Shown: positions 16,095-24,769, counted from the stretch's first letter. The stretch: 34,634 nucleotides of DNA from Candidatus Zixiibacteriota bacterium (GCA_030692925.1 JAUYBY010000045.1:1-34634), one strand, 5' to 3'. Notes: generated by a model not told the origin, from the sequence alone. Made by a program: numbers and translations.

Positions 16095-17810
16095 ATGGCG
16101 GAGAATAAAAAGAAATGTCAGGTCAGAATGTGGGGTGGTACTTCTTGCGGTAAAGAGCTTTATGACGAGGAATATTGTATTTTCCATTCTCCAAAACCTG
16201 ATAAGGATGGCGGATTATTTAAGAAAAAATTAGATGAGATACTTAATGATACATCAACTATATTTAATGATCTTTCATATTTTATTTTTCCGAAGGTAAT
16301 TCAATTTCCGCGAGAAATTAATAAAGAAACAATTTTTATGGGGTCTCTTTTTCAAGGTGTGGCTGACTTTACAGGTTCTACTTTTAAAGATTATGCAAAT
16401 TTTAGTGGAGCTACTTTTCAAGGCGAGGCTAGCTTCGAAGTAGCCACATTTCAGAAAGAGATTCACTTTGAAGGTGTTACATTTAATGGTGTAGCAAACT
16501 TTGAGAGAACATCCATACGGCAAGGAGTCAGTTTTAAGTCTACTGTTTTCAATAGCGAAGCTTACTTTGGAGGAGCTGTTTTCCAAATTTTAGCCAGTTT
16601 CGAAAAAGCCAGTTTTGGTCGAGCTGCAAACTTTGAAAATTCTTTTTTTCAGAATGGGGCAGATTTTACAGGAGCTACTTTTAAGAATAGAACAAACTTC
16701 AAGGAGGCTAACTTCAAAGAGGATGCAATCTTTGTAGGCACTAAGTTTAAAGGCAAGACAAGCTTTGAAAATGCAGTTTTTCAGATGGAGGCCAGGTTTA
16801 TTAGTGCATACTTTGAAAGTGAAGCAGATTTCAGCGGAGGCTTTTTCCAGAAGGAAGCTTTTTTTGCGAACGTCATATTTCAAAATAAAGCAGGTTTTGC
16901 AAGAACAACTTTCCAGGGACAAACCAAATTTGTTAAGAATACTTTTGAATTCCCAGTTAGTTTTTTCAGAGCCAGTTTTATTGAAGAAACAACTTTTTCC
17001 AGTGCGGGTGAGGTTATTTTCCCCTATAATTTTTCTGAAACTATTCTCACATTAGGAGAAGAGGATACTAAAAGGGTTATGTTTGAGAAAGAGGTTGATT
17101 TTAGAAATGTAAAATTCTTAAAGCCTGAAAAAGTTAGTTTTCGAAAGGTAGATTTGAGCAAATTTAGATTCTTGGGAACTGATCTTAGGAAGGTTGAATT
17201 TGTTGATGTAGGCTGGTATAAGGAAAAGGGTAGAGGCAGGAACAAAATTTATGATGAGGTTTCTCCAGACCCTGGAACTAAAAAATTTGACTATCCTTTA
17301 ATCTCCCAAATGTATAAAAGACTCAGGGCGAATTATGAGGATAACCTGAATTATGCAGAGGCTGGGGATTTTCATATTGGCGAGATGGAGATGAGAAGAA
17401 AAGGGGAGAAAAACTTCTTTAATAAATGCATTGTCTGGGCATATAAGCTCATCAGCAATTATGGAGAAAGCTACTGGCGTCCTTTGCTTTGCTGGATATT
17501 ACCGATTCTTCTTCTTTTTCCTCTTTTATTTATGTATTCAGGTATTGAGCAAATCACTTCGAGGCAATCTCCTTATATGATTCATTATCAATTTAATCTA
17601 AGTACTATTTCACTCAGTAATGCAGGTGATTTTATCAAAGACTATCTCAAATCCTTTGTTTATAGCTTATCAGTTTTCTCCTTAGTTAGAGAAAAACTAT
17701 ATAGACCTATATCTAATTTGGGTCATTTCTGGATGGTTTTGGAATCTATTTTTAGTCCAACTCTGATTGCTTTCTTTCTTTTAGCATTGAGGCGGAGGTT
17801 TAAGAGGTAG
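16095..17810 (+). CDS. zinc-knuckle, 11-residue/pentapeptide-repeat membrane protein
   Basis: A 571-aa protein in four parts. (1) Residues 8-31: a Cys-x9-Cys-x9-Cys-x2-His head (C8, C18, C28, H31). (2) Residues 81-301: Phe at strictly alternating 5 and 6 residue steps, 20 units of 11 residues with only one Phe replaced (I141); this fits the Pentapeptide_3-like family and a right-handed beta-helix. (3) Residues 349-374: a true 5-residue rhythm (F349, L354, F359, L364, F369, W374). (4) Residues 400-571: a conserved linker (YKRLRANYEDNLNYAEAGDFHIGEMEMRRK) and hydrophobic helices at about 462-482 and 548-564, the layout of two-helix pore domains. However, no potassium-filter GYG is present. AGGGAG lies 8 bases before the ATG. 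Function unknown; possibly a degenerate channel or sensor. Confidence 0.8.
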   Translation: MAENKKKCQVRMWGGTSCGKELYDEEYCIFHSPKPDKDGGLFKKKLDEILNDTSTIFNDLSYFIFPKVIQFPREINKETIFMGSLFQGVADFTGSTFKDYANFSGATFQGEASFEVATFQKEIHFEGVTFNGVANFERTSIRQGVSFKSTVFNSEAYFGGAVFQILASFEKASFGRAANFENSFFQNGADFTGATFKNRTNFKEANFKEDAIFVGTKFKGKTSFENAVFQMEARFISAYFESEADFSGGFFQKEAFFANVIFQNKAGFARTTFQGQTKFVKNTFEFPVSFFRASFIEETTFSSAGEVIFPYNFSETILTLGEEDTKRVMFEKEVDFRNVKFLKPEKVSFRKVDLSKFRFLGTDLRKVEFVDVGWYKEKGRGRNKIYDEVSPDPGTKKFDYPLISQMYKRLRANYEDNLNYAEAGDFHIGEMEMRRKGEKNFFNKCIVWAYKLISNYGESYWRPLLCWILPILLLFPLLFMYSGIEQITSRQSPYMIHYQFNLSTISLSNAGDFIKDYLKSFVYSLSVFSLVREKLYRPISNLGHFWMVLESIFSPTLIAFFLLALRRRFKR

Positions 17811-17813
17811 TTT

Positions 17814-17877
17814 GTAGGGGCAATTCATGAATTGCCCCTACACAAAGATAAAAATGCCCAATGAATTGGGCAACTAC
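17814..17877. repeat. single GTAG hairpin and adjacent half-unit
   Basis: 17814-17841 is a perfect palindrome, GTAGGGGCAATTCA and its complement, starting 3 bases after the stop of the preceding gene. 17855-17877 holds GCCCAATGAATTGGGC followed by AACTAC. Confidence 0.8.
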
Positions 17878-17887
17878 TCTCTTAAAT

Positions 17888-18016
17888 GGTAGAACAGACA
17901 TTCTTGTCTGTTCCACATGGTCAGAGAGCAAAGCCTGGCGTAGCCACAGGAATGTCTGACCTACCAAAAAAATAAGCGACCCTGTCCTACGGATCCGTTA
18001 TCAGGAAAAGGGTCGC
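17888..18016. repeat. two-hairpin unit with insert, and GCGACCC element
   Basis: 17888-17965 is a copy of the 15824 element with a different insert (GAGCAAAGCCTGGCG) at the same point. 17976-18016 has arms GCGACCC/GGGTCGC around the TCCTACGGATCCGTT core. Its right part, AGGAAAAGGG, is the only ribosome-binding-like sequence before rsmB. Confidence 0.8.
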
Positions 18017-18019
18017 ACT

Positions 18020-19360
18020 ATGAAAGAAATGAAAAAAGTAAATCCCAGAGAGATTGCTCTCAAGATTCTGTATGAGATTGAAACGAAATCTGCTTTTGCT
18101 AATGAGACGGTCGAAAAATATTCAGATAAATTTAAGCTTTCGTCTTTGGACAGCAGATTCATTCGGGAATTGGTGAATGGGGTTACTAAGCTAAAAAGAA
18201 GGTTGGATTATATCACAAGTTTTTTCCTCAAGGGAAAGATTGAGGATTTGACACCCTGGATACGGAATACTTTAAGGCTGGGGATCTATCAGATTGATTA
18301 TCTCGATAGAGTGCCTGATCGGGCAGCGGTGGATGAGTCGGTGAAGTTAGCTAAAAAGTTCGGACATAAGGGGACAGCCGGTTTGGTCAATGCAGTTCTG
18401 AGGAACTATCTCCGCGATAAGAAAAGAGTCATTTTCCCTTCAATTGAAGAGGACAAAGCCAGAGCCATCGGAACAATTTATTCTTTTCCGGACTGGATGA
18501 TAAAGGATTGGCTTAAACAATTCGGTGAAGAGGAGACTGTAAAGCTGTGCGAGACTTTTAACCAAAAAGCAAGACTTTCCTTTCGGCTTAATTCCTTGAA
18601 GATCAGTCAAAAAGATTTGGAAAGAGCGCTGGAGCTGAAAAAGATAAAATGCCGAAAAGGGAGTTTCTTTGAAAACTTTTACTGGATAGAATCAAAAATC
18701 GATTTGGAATATCTTTTTCTTTTTCAGAAAGGTTATATCTATCCTCAGGATGAAAGTGCCGGATTTCCAGTTAGACTTTTGAACCCTCAACCCGGTGAAA
18801 CGATTTTAGATATGTGTGCGGCACCTGGAGGTAAGTTGACCTACATTTCAGAATTAATGAAAAATTCAGGTAAATTGATAGCATTGGACTTGAATCCAGA
18901 GAGGATGGAAAAAGTAAGAGAAAACTGCAAAAGATTGGGAGTGGAAAACGTCTCGTTTCAAATCGGAGATGCACGGAGTTATTCCACCGAGCCGGTCGAT
19001 AAGATTTTAATTGATGCACCTTGTTCCGGTTTAGGGGTCTTGGGCAGAAATTCTGATGCCAGATGGCAGAAGAAAAAAGAGGATATAAAAAGACTGGCTG
19101 AGCTTCAGTCTGCCATACTTTTAAATGCGGCGAAATTGGTTAAAAAGGATGGAATTATTATATATAGCACCTGTACCCTGACCAAAGAGGAGAATGAAAG
19201 GGTAATCGAGCTTTTCCTGGAACAGAGGAAGGATTTCAAGGTCGAGTCAGCATCGGATCACGTAGACGCCAGGGTGGTTAGCGAGAGCGGGTTTGTCAGA
19301 ACCTATCCTCATGTTCACGGCCTGGATGGAACTTTTGCGGCACGGTTAAGAAAGGTTTAA
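18020..19360 (+). CDS. rsmB: 16S rRNA (cytosine-5) methyltransferase RsmB/Sun
   Basis: A 446-aa RNA methyltransferase. Residues 1-140 form the NusB-like RNA-binding domain (NPREIALKILYEIETKSAF). The Rossmann SAM-binding domain has motif I ILDMCAAPGGKLTYI, motif IV DAPCSGLGVLGRNSDARW and motif VI YSTCTLTKEENE. The Cys of STC is the expected nucleophile and that of APC the release Cys. In E. coli the enzyme makes m5C967 in 16S rRNA. There are two in-frame ATGs (18020 and 18029); the first is chosen because the likely ribosome-binding sequence ends 7 bases before it. It lies upstream of the PASTA gene and rpe, a neighbourhood that in other phyla carries a PASTA kinase. Confidence 0.92.
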   Translation: MKEMKKVNPREIALKILYEIETKSAFANETVEKYSDKFKLSSLDSRFIRELVNGVTKLKRRLDYITSFFLKGKIEDLTPWIRNTLRLGIYQIDYLDRVPDRAAVDESVKLAKKFGHKGTAGLVNAVLRNYLRDKKRVIFPSIEEDKARAIGTIYSFPDWMIKDWLKQFGEEETVKLCETFNQKARLSFRLNSLKISQKDLERALELKKIKCRKGSFFENFYWIESKIDLEYLFLFQKGYIYPQDESAGFPVRLLNPQPGETILDMCAAPGGKLTYISELMKNSGKLIALDLNPERMEKVRENCKRLGVENVSFQIGDARSYSTEPVDKILIDAPCSGLGVLGRNSDARWQKKKEDIKRLAELQSAILLNAAKLVKKDGIIIYSTCTLTKEENERVIELFLEQRKDFKVESASDHVDARVVSESGFVRTYPHVHGLDGTFAARLRKV

Positions 19361-19474
19361 GGGTTCAATCGTTCAATAGTTCAAGGGAAGAAAAAAGAAA
19401 TAAGATGTAAGAGGGGAGACGATAAGAAATTCAAAACAATTTTTTTGGACTTTGGGTTCGGAAAGATTATATTT

Positions 19475-20251
19475 ATGCAAATGGTTTGGAATAAAATAAA
19501 AGCCGGGCTTGTTCAGCTCATTAAAACTAAATGGGTCAAAAGGGTTGGGATTTTCGTCCTGGCGGTTCTGTTTTTGTGCCTGGTTTTCGATCAGGTTTTG
19601 ATGCCTTTTTTTGTGAGATTGGGTCAAGAGTCAGTGGTTCCGAACGTCACGGGATTGACTCAAGAGGAAGCTGAGACCATACTCAAAGATAAGGGTCTGG
19701 ACCTGAGGGTCATAGGCGAAGAATATGACCTCAAGCGGCCTGCCGGGACCATAATCTATCAGATGCCTGACTCAGATTCGAAGGTCAAAAGGGGCAGGAA
19801 GATAAAAGTGGTGCTGAGCAAGGGAGGAGAAAAAGCAACTGTTCCCCAGCTCAAAGGGATGTCTTACAGGCAGGCTGAGTTAGCTCTGGATAACCGTGGT
19901 TTAAAAATCGGTTTGCCGGTTTATATCTCCGTGGACAGCCTGCCCAGGGATGAGGTGATTGCCAGTTTTCCGTCCGCCGGAACAGTTGTGCCGCTTGGGA
20001 TGGAGATAAGGGTTGTGGTTAATCAGGAGCAGACAGATACCTTAGAGATAGTCAAAGTGCCAAAATTCAAGGGCGCAAATATCAGAGAGGTAAGCTCCAA
20101 GATAGAAAAACTCGGGTTGAAATTGGGAAAGATCGAATATAAGGTTAAAAATAAATTGCTTCCCGGAACAGTATTAAAACAGATTCCCAAGGAAGGGGCT
20201 GAGGTCAGAAAAGGGAGCATAGTGGAGTTAGAGGTAAGCACGACGGACTGA
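19475..20251 (+). CDS. PASTA-domain membrane protein without kinase domain
   Basis: About 258 aa. It has a short basic N-terminus, one membrane helix (about 28-48), then three PASTA domains: VVPNVTGLTQEEAE.., ATVPQLKGMSYRQAE.. and VKVPKFKGANIREVS... PASTA domains bind muropeptides or beta-lactams in kinases such as PrkC/PknB and in PBPs; here no kinase or transpeptidase part exists. The frame is open from a TTG at 19445, but the ATG at 19475 has GGAAAG 10 bases upstream. The position between rsmB and rpe recalls the Firmicute order rsmB-stp-prkC-rsgA-rpe, so it may be a remnant sensor of that cluster. That link is inference. Likely periplasmic and cell-wall facing. Confidence 0.82.
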   Translation: MQMVWNKIKAGLVQLIKTKWVKRVGIFVLAVLFLCLVFDQVLMPFFVRLGQESVVPNVTGLTQEEAETILKDKGLDLRVIGEEYDLKRPAGTIIYQMPDSDSKVKRGRKIKVVLSKGGEKATVPQLKGMSYRQAELALDNRGLKIGLPVYISVDSLPRDEVIASFPSAGTVVPLGMEIRVVVNQEQTDTLEIVKVPKFKGANIREVSSKIEKLGLKLGKIEYKVKNKLLPGTVLKQIPKEGAEVRKGSIVELEVSTTD

Positions 20252-20427
20252 AATAGCTTGTAGCAAGGAGCAAGTAGCTACAGGCAGAAAAATTGCGTAG
20301 AGGAGGCTTTATGTCTCCGAGCGTGAATGTCAAACAAATTTGCCGAGCTAAAAACAAGCTAAAGGCAGAAGTCCAAAGTCTAAAGTCTTAAGGCAAGAGG
20401 CAAAAGGAATAAAAAAATTAAGAAATC

Positions 20428-20519
20428 GCGTAGGGGCGTCCAATTGGACGCCCTTGACAAAGAGGGTGGAGACCCCGCAGTCGGGATTTCGCAAAGCTCA
20501 ACAAGCTCCACCCCTACGC
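20428..20519. repeat. composite GTAG...CTAC repeat
   Basis: The 20252-20556 gap starts with AT-rich sequence of no clear content (20252-20427). Then comes a unit with outer arms GCGTAGGGG/CCCCTACGC. Inside is the palindrome GGGCGTCCAATTGGACGCCC (20434-20453) and the word GGGATTTCGCAAAGCTCAAC, the reverse-strand form of the GTTGAGC..GCGAAAT word at 5934 and 15963. It is followed by GGTCTGGAGACCAAC, also found at 31382. Confidence 0.75.
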
Positions 20520-20556
20520 GGTCTGGAGACCAACAGAGAGTGATTAAACAAGAACC

Positions 20557-21240
20557 ATGAACTATGAACCAACAGCTAAACATGGTGGGAAGTTGATCAA
20601 AATCGCACCATCCATACTTTCAGCGGATTTTAGAAATTTAGAAGAAGAAATAAGGAAGGTGGAAAAGGCAGGGGCGGACTTGATTCATCTGGATATTATG
20701 GATGGTCATTTTGTGCCCAACATCACCTTTGGACCGATGGTTGTGAATTTCATCCGATTGTGTACCAGATTGCCCTTAGACGTGCATCTGATGATTGATA
20801 ACCCTGATTTGTATCTGGAGAAATTCGTGGAAGCTGGCGCAGATTACCTGACTGTTCACTTGGAAGGGAACAGACACCTGCACCGGACTTTGACCCGGAT
20901 CAAAACCTTAGGAGTGAAAAACGGATGCGTGCTTAATCCTGCTACTCCATTCTGCCTGGTAAAGCCGGTAATCGGGGAGATTGACCTGCTTCTTTTGATG
21001 AGTGTGAACCCGGGGTTTGGAGGGCAAAAATTTATTCCCTCTATCTTAGATAAGGTAAAAGAAGCTAAGAAGTTCATTCGGGATAACAACTTAAAGATCG
21101 AAATCGAGGTGGATGGAGGCGTCAATTCCTCAGCTGCTGGGAAAGTGAAGCAGGCAGGTGCAACGATCTTGGTGGCAGGGGATGCAGTGTTCAAAAGCAG
21201 GGATTACAAAAAAATAATAAAAGAGCTAAGAGAGGGTTAG
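20557..21240 (+). CDS. rpe: ribulose-phosphate 3-epimerase
   Basis: A 227-aa TIM-barrel enzyme interconverting ribulose-5-phosphate and xylulose-5-phosphate in the pentose phosphate pathway. Signatures are IAPSILSADF, HLDIMDGHFVPNITFGP (metal ligands and catalytic Asp), VHLMIDNPD, MSVNPGFGGQKFIP and the catalytic EVDGGVN. The family usually starts M-K-I-A-P-S, so the TTG at 20593 is an alternative start. The 20557 ATG adds 12 extra residues (MNYEPTAKHGGK) and has no good ribosome-binding site. The true start is therefore unsure; the enzyme is not. Confidence 0.93.
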   Translation: MNYEPTAKHGGKLIKIAPSILSADFRNLEEEIRKVEKAGADLIHLDIMDGHFVPNITFGPMVVNFIRLCTRLPLDVHLMIDNPDLYLEKFVEAGADYLTVHLEGNRHLHRTLTRIKTLGVKNGCVLNPATPFCLVKPVIGEIDLLLLMSVNPGFGGQKFIPSILDKVKEAKKFIRDNNLKIEIEVDGGVNSSAAGKVKQAGATILVAGDAVFKSRDYKKIIKELREG

Positions 21241-21247
21241 ATTTTTC

Positions 21248-21275
21248 TTGCTTTTTCAGGTTTGACTGTTATATT
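21248..21275 (+). promoter_or_regulatory. vegetative promoter of ffh
   Basis: TTGCTT (21248-21253), 16 bases, TATATT (21270-21275). It leaves an untranslated leader of about 80 bases before ffh. Sequence quality and position make it one of the better sigma-70-type candidates in the window. Confidence 0.6.
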
Positions 21276-21361
21276 GAAAATTTGCAATCCCAACAAAATG
21301 GTGCTGGTTGTAAATTCCTTTAGAAGTTGGGTAAATTAGTCTATGGACTTAAGGATTTTTT

Positions 21362-22678
21362 ATGTTCGCTGAGCTGTCTGACAGGTTAGAATCGATTTTA
21401 AAAAAACTCCGCGGTCAGGGAAAACTCACGGAGAACAATATCAAGGAAGCCTTAAAAGAGATTAGGCGCGCTCTTTTAGAGGCAGACGTCAACTACAAAG
21501 TGGTCAAAGATTTCATCTCCAAAGTTGAGGAGAAATCGATTGGCCAGGAAGTATTAAGGAGTATAACCCCCGGGCAGCAGGTTGTAAAAATCGTCTACGA
21601 TGAGCTGACTCTGATTCTGGGAAAAGATAGCTCAGTAATGAAATTCTCCTCATCAGGTCCCACGGTCTGGATGTTAGCAGGCTTGCAAGGCTCAGGCAAG
21701 ACTACTGCCTGCGGGAAATTAGCCAGCTTTTATCGAAAAAAAGGGAAGTCTCCTTTTCTTATAGCCGCAGACGTCCAGAGGCCTGCGGCAGTCGAACAAC
21801 TGAAGATACTTGGAAAAAGTTTGAATTTACCAGTGTATTCCTCCAAAGAAAACCCGGTGAAGATCTGTCAATCCGGAGTGGCTAAAGCCAGGGAAGAAGG
21901 ACTGGATCTGGTTATAATAGATACTGCTGGAAGACTGCACATAGACGAGAAACTGATGGAAGAGCTGGCCTTGATAAAAAAGGAAGTTACTCCTCAGGAA
22001 GTAGTCCTGGTTGCAGATTCTATGACCGGCCAGGATGCAGTGAATATCGCCTTAAGCTTTGAGGAGAGGTTGGGAATAGACGGAATCTTCTTAACCAAAT
22101 TAGACGGGGATGCCCGGGGAGGTGCAGCTCTCTCACTTAGAGCGGTAACTGGAAAACCGATTAAGTTTGTCGGCACCGGTGAGAAGTTAGATGACATAGA
22201 GGTTTTTTATCCTGAGAGGATGGTTTCCCGCATATTAGGGATGGGTGACGTCGTTACCCTGGTAGAGAAGGCTCAAGAAGCGATAAGCCAGGAGGAGGCA
22301 GAAAAATTAGAGAAAAGGCTGCGCGAAGAACAATTTTCCTTTAAAGATTTCTATTCTCAGCTCCAGCAGTTGAAAAAGATGGGCTCATTAGATTCGATTC
22401 TGAGTATGATCCCTGGAATAGGCGGGTCCTTAAAAGGTTTTTCCGTGGATGATAAAGCACTGGTGAGAGTAGAAGCCATCATAAACTCGATGACTGAAGA
22501 GGAAAGGTTAAAACCCCAGATCATAGACGGCTCGAGAAAGAAAAGAATTGCCTTAGGGAGCGGCACGGACCTTCAGGAGGTCAACCGGCTTTTGAAGCAG
22601 TTTTTTATGATGAAAAAGATGATCAAAGATTTTAATAAAATGGATTTGAGGAAATTAAAGACCATGTTTAAACCTTAG
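21362..22678 (+). CDS. ffh: signal recognition particle GTPase Ffh
   Basis: 438-aa SRP54 GTPase that binds signal peptides on ribosomes and delivers them to FtsY. It shows the N domain (1-85), G domain with P-loop [36 protein letters not shown] and [12 protein letters not shown]. The Met-rich M domain ends [19 protein letters not shown]. Length is typical. AAGGA lies 6 bases before the ATG. rpsP begins 28 bases after the stop, and the ffh-rpsP-khpA-rimM-trmD-rplS order is a common bacterial arrangement. Confidence 0.97.
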   Translation: MFAELSDRLESILKKLRGQGKLTENNIKEALKEIRRALLEADVNYKVVKDFISKVEEKSIGQEVLRSITPGQQVVKIVYDELTLILGKDSSVMKFSSSGPTVWMLAGLQGSGKTTACGKLASFYRKKGKSPFLIAADVQRPAAVEQLKILGKSLNLPVYSSKENPVKICQSGVAKAREEGLDLVIIDTAGRLHIDEKLMEELALIKKEVTPQEVVLVADSMTGQDAVNIALSFEERLGIDGIFLTKLDGDARGGAALSLRAVTGKPIKFVGTGEKLDDIEVFYPERMVSRILGMGDVVTLVEKAQEAISQEEAEKLEKRLREEQFSFKDFYSQLQQLKKMGSLDSILSMIPGIGGSLKGFSVDDKALVRVEAIINSMTEEERLKPQIIDGSRKKRIALGSGTDLQEVNRLLKQFFMMKKMIKDFNKMDLRKLKTMFKP

Positions 22679-22706
22679 TTCTATAACGGTAAGGAAGGAG
22701 GTGAAT

Positions 22707-23102
22707 TTGGCAGTCAAGATAAGACTGAGGAGGATGGGGGCCAAGAAAAGGCCCTATTATCGAATCGTGGTGGCGGATTCTCGTACTCCCAGGGATGGCA
22801 GATTTATCGAATCTATCGGACAATATAGCCCGATAGACAAACCAGCCTCGGTCAGGCTCAAAGAAGAGAGGGTTTTTCACTGGCTCAAGCAGGGAGTTCA
22901 GCTCACAGATACAGTCAACTCTCTTTTCCGAAAGATAGGCCTGCTGGGGAAATGGTTAGCCCTGAAAAAAGGGGCAGATGTAAGCGGAATGGAAATCTCC
23001 AATACTATTCCGGAGAGGAGGAGAAAGAAAAAGAGAAAAGGCAAAGGAGCAAAAGAGACTGAACCCAAAGAGACTAAAGGAACTGAACCAAAAACTGAGT
23101 AA
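22707..23102 (+). CDS. rpsP: 30S ribosomal protein S16
   Basis: Small-subunit protein S16, about 131 aa. The start is TTG at 22707: AAGGAGG (22695-22701) is then 5 bases upstream and the product begins [11 protein letters not shown] as the family does. The upstream GTG at 22701 overlaps the ribosome-binding site and is unlikely. The core ([21 protein letters not shown] and [18 protein letters not shown]) is normal. The last about 30 residues form a Lys/Glu tail ([19 protein letters not shown]), longer than in E. coli. khpA follows after 21 bases. Confidence 0.95.
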   Translation: MAVKIRLRRMGAKKRPYYRIVVADSRTPRDGRFIESIGQYSPIDKPASVRLKEERVFHWLKQGVQLTDTVNSLFRKIGLLGKWLALKKGADVSGMEISNTIPERRRKKKRKGKGAKETEPKETKGTEPKTE

Positions 23103-23123
23103 CTGTTTTGAAGGAGGTTTAAG

Positions 23124-23354
23124 ATGAAACAGTTTATCGAGGACATAGTCAAGCATCTGGTAGATCAGCCAGATCAGGTTACCGTATCAGAGGTGGAAGG
23201 GGAAAAGACTACCGTGTATGAGCTGAGGGTTGGGCCTGGAGATTTAGGAAAGGTCATCGGAAAGAAAGGGAGAACTGCCGGCGCCATCCGCATCCTGATC
23301 TCAGCCGCTTCTGCCAAGAAGGGGAAACGGGCAATGCTGGAGATCCTGGAGTAA
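23124..23354 (+). CDS. khpA: KH-domain RNA-binding protein KhpA (YlqC family)
   Basis: A 76-residue single KH-domain protein. The RNA-binding GxxG loop is GKKG in [19 protein letters not shown]. Partner of KhpB (Jag) in other bacteria, acting on small RNAs and cell-wall growth. Position between rpsP and rimM is standard. The site AAGGAGG is 7 bases before the ATG; the rimM start lies 8 bases after the stop. Confidence 0.93.
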   Translation: MKQFIEDIVKHLVDQPDQVTVSEVEGEKTTVYELRVGPGDLGKVIGKKGRTAGAIRILISAASAKKGKRAMLEILE

Positions 23355-23362
23355 ATAGTTTT

Positions 23363-23869
23363 TTGGAGAGAGTAGCGATAGGCAAAATCCTCCGAGCCTG
23401 GGGAGTCGGAGGTGAGCTTTTAATAGCTCCCTTGTGCGAGGATTTAAAAAGATATTCCCAGGTGGAAAAAGTCTTTATCTCTGATTCGGATGCCAAAGAA
23501 AAGCCTTACGGGATAAAGAGAAGCAGGATTTTCCAGGGGAAAGTCCTGCTTCAACTTGAAGGGATCGACACCCGGACCAAAGCAGAGGGACTCAAAGGAA
23601 AATATTTAGAGATCGATAAAAATGACGTTCCTCTTCTAACAGAAGGGTGTTATTACGTCTTTGATTTGGTCAACTGTCAGGTCCTGAGCCTGAATGGTAA
23701 GAAAATAGGCGAAGTCAAAGAGGTTCTCCTTTTCCCGGCCAATCCGATCTTGTCAGTAAGAAAAGGGAAGAAAGAATATTTGATCCCTTTTGTAAAGGAA
23801 GTGGTGAAAAAAATCGACCGGGAAAAAAGGCTTATCTGGATTGAGCCGATTGAAGGTCTCTTGGATTAA
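23363..23869 (+). CDS. rimM: 16S rRNA processing protein RimM
   Basis: 168-aa 30S maturation factor. The N-terminal RimM barrel is AIGKILRAWGVGGELLIAPL, and the C-terminal PRC-barrel is YYVFDLVNCQVLS..GEVKEVLLFPANPILSV. It binds S19 and the 16S 3' domain in E. coli. The start is a TTG at 23363 after the GGAG that overlaps the end of khpA. Fits the operon. The gap to trmD carries repeats. Confidence 0.9.
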   Translation: MERVAIGKILRAWGVGGELLIAPLCEDLKRYSQVEKVFISDSDAKEKPYGIKRSRIFQGKVLLQLEGIDTRTKAEGLKGKYLEIDKNDVPLLTEGCYYVFDLVNCQVLSLNGKKIGEVKEVLLFPANPILSVRKGKKEYLIPFVKEVVKKIDREKRLIWIEPIEGLLD

Positions 23870-23894
23870 GTTCTTTGAAAAAGTTAAAAAAATT

Positions 23895-24000
23895 GGAGTG
23901 TAAAGCTTCAGCTTTACCTTTCTACAACAGAGTAATCACGTAGGGGTGGAGCTTGACTCCACCCTCTCATTCGGGGGCGGGGATAAACTCCGCTCCTACG
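23895..24000. repeat. two repeat units between rimM and trmD
   Basis: 23895-23925 contains GTAAAGC-TTCA-GCTTTAC and ends CTAC. 23940-24000 is bounded by GTAGGGGTGGAG and CTCCTACG, with an inner GGTGGAG/CTCCACC hairpin. Confidence 0.75.
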
Positions 24001-24019
24001 CTGACTCATTGTGTGACTT

Positions 24020-24769
24020 ATGCAAATAGACATTTTGACTATCTTCCCTAACTTTTTTGCAAGCCCTTTAAACGAAGGGCTGGTGAAAAAGGCACAGGAA
24101 AGTAAGTTAATAGACATAAAAGTTACCGATATCAGGGATTTTGCGAAGGATAAGCACAGAAGCGTGGATGATACTCCTTTTGGAGGCGGAGCCGGGATGG
24201 TAATGATGGTGGAGCCTTTAGCTTCTGCCCTGGATTCGATTCTGTCTGAAACTCCATCTGCGGAGAATAAAGACAAATATTCCATAATTCTGACTTCAGC
24301 TCAAGGTAAAAGGTTTGACCAGGAAAAAGCTAAAGAACTTTCCAAAAAAGAGCGTCTAATAATAATCTGCGGACACTATAAAGGAGTGGATGAAAGGATA
24401 AAATTATTATATGATATAGAAGAGCTTTCGATTGGAGATTATGTCCTGACTGGAGGCGAAATTCCAGCTCTGGTGATTATGGATAGCGTCATTCGCTTAA
24501 TCCCAGGATTCATCGGGAATTTTCAATCAGCCGAGACTGACTCTTTTTACGAGGGGCTCTTGGGTTATCCGGAATATACCAAGCCTGCTGAGTTCAAAGG
24601 TCTAAAAGTGCCAGAGGTGCTTCTGTCCGGGAATCACGAAAGGATAAGGCTGTGGAGAAGAAAAAAGGCATTAAAGAAAACGCTGGGGCAAAGACCTGAG
24701 CTTCTAAAAAATATTGAACTCAGCCCTGAGGATAAAAAACTACTTTCGGAGATAGAAAAAGAGAGATAA
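24020..24769 (+). CDS. trmD: tRNA (guanine37-N1)-methyltransferase TrmD
   Basis: 249-aa SPOUT-fold enzyme making m1G37 in tRNA, which prevents frameshifting. Signatures are FGGGAGMVMMVEP, ICGHYKGVDERI, and the knot region SIGDYVLTGGEIPALVIMDSV. The C-terminal helical tRNA-binding domain (LLSGNHERIRLWRRKKALKKT) is complete. No strong ribosome-binding site is visible before the ATG, since the repeat ends 20 bases upstream; it may rely on read-through translation of the operon. Confidence 0.96.
   Translation: MQIDILTIFPNFFASPLNEGLVKKAQESKLIDIKVTDIRDFAKDKHRSVDDTPFGGGAGMVMMVEPLASALDSILSETPSAENKDKYSIILTSAQGKRFDQEKAKELSKKERLIIICGHYKGVDERIKLLYDIEELSIGDYVLTGGEIPALVIMDSVIRLIPGFIGNFQSAETDSFYEGLLGYPEYTKPAEFKGLKVPEVLLSGNHERIRLWRRKKALKKTLGQRPELLKNIELSPEDKKLLSEIEKER

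Noticed and set aside
15961..16233. 90-aa open frame overlapping the start of the gene at 16095
   Set aside because: Its first half is repeat DNA and its second half is an out-of-frame shadow of the larger gene.
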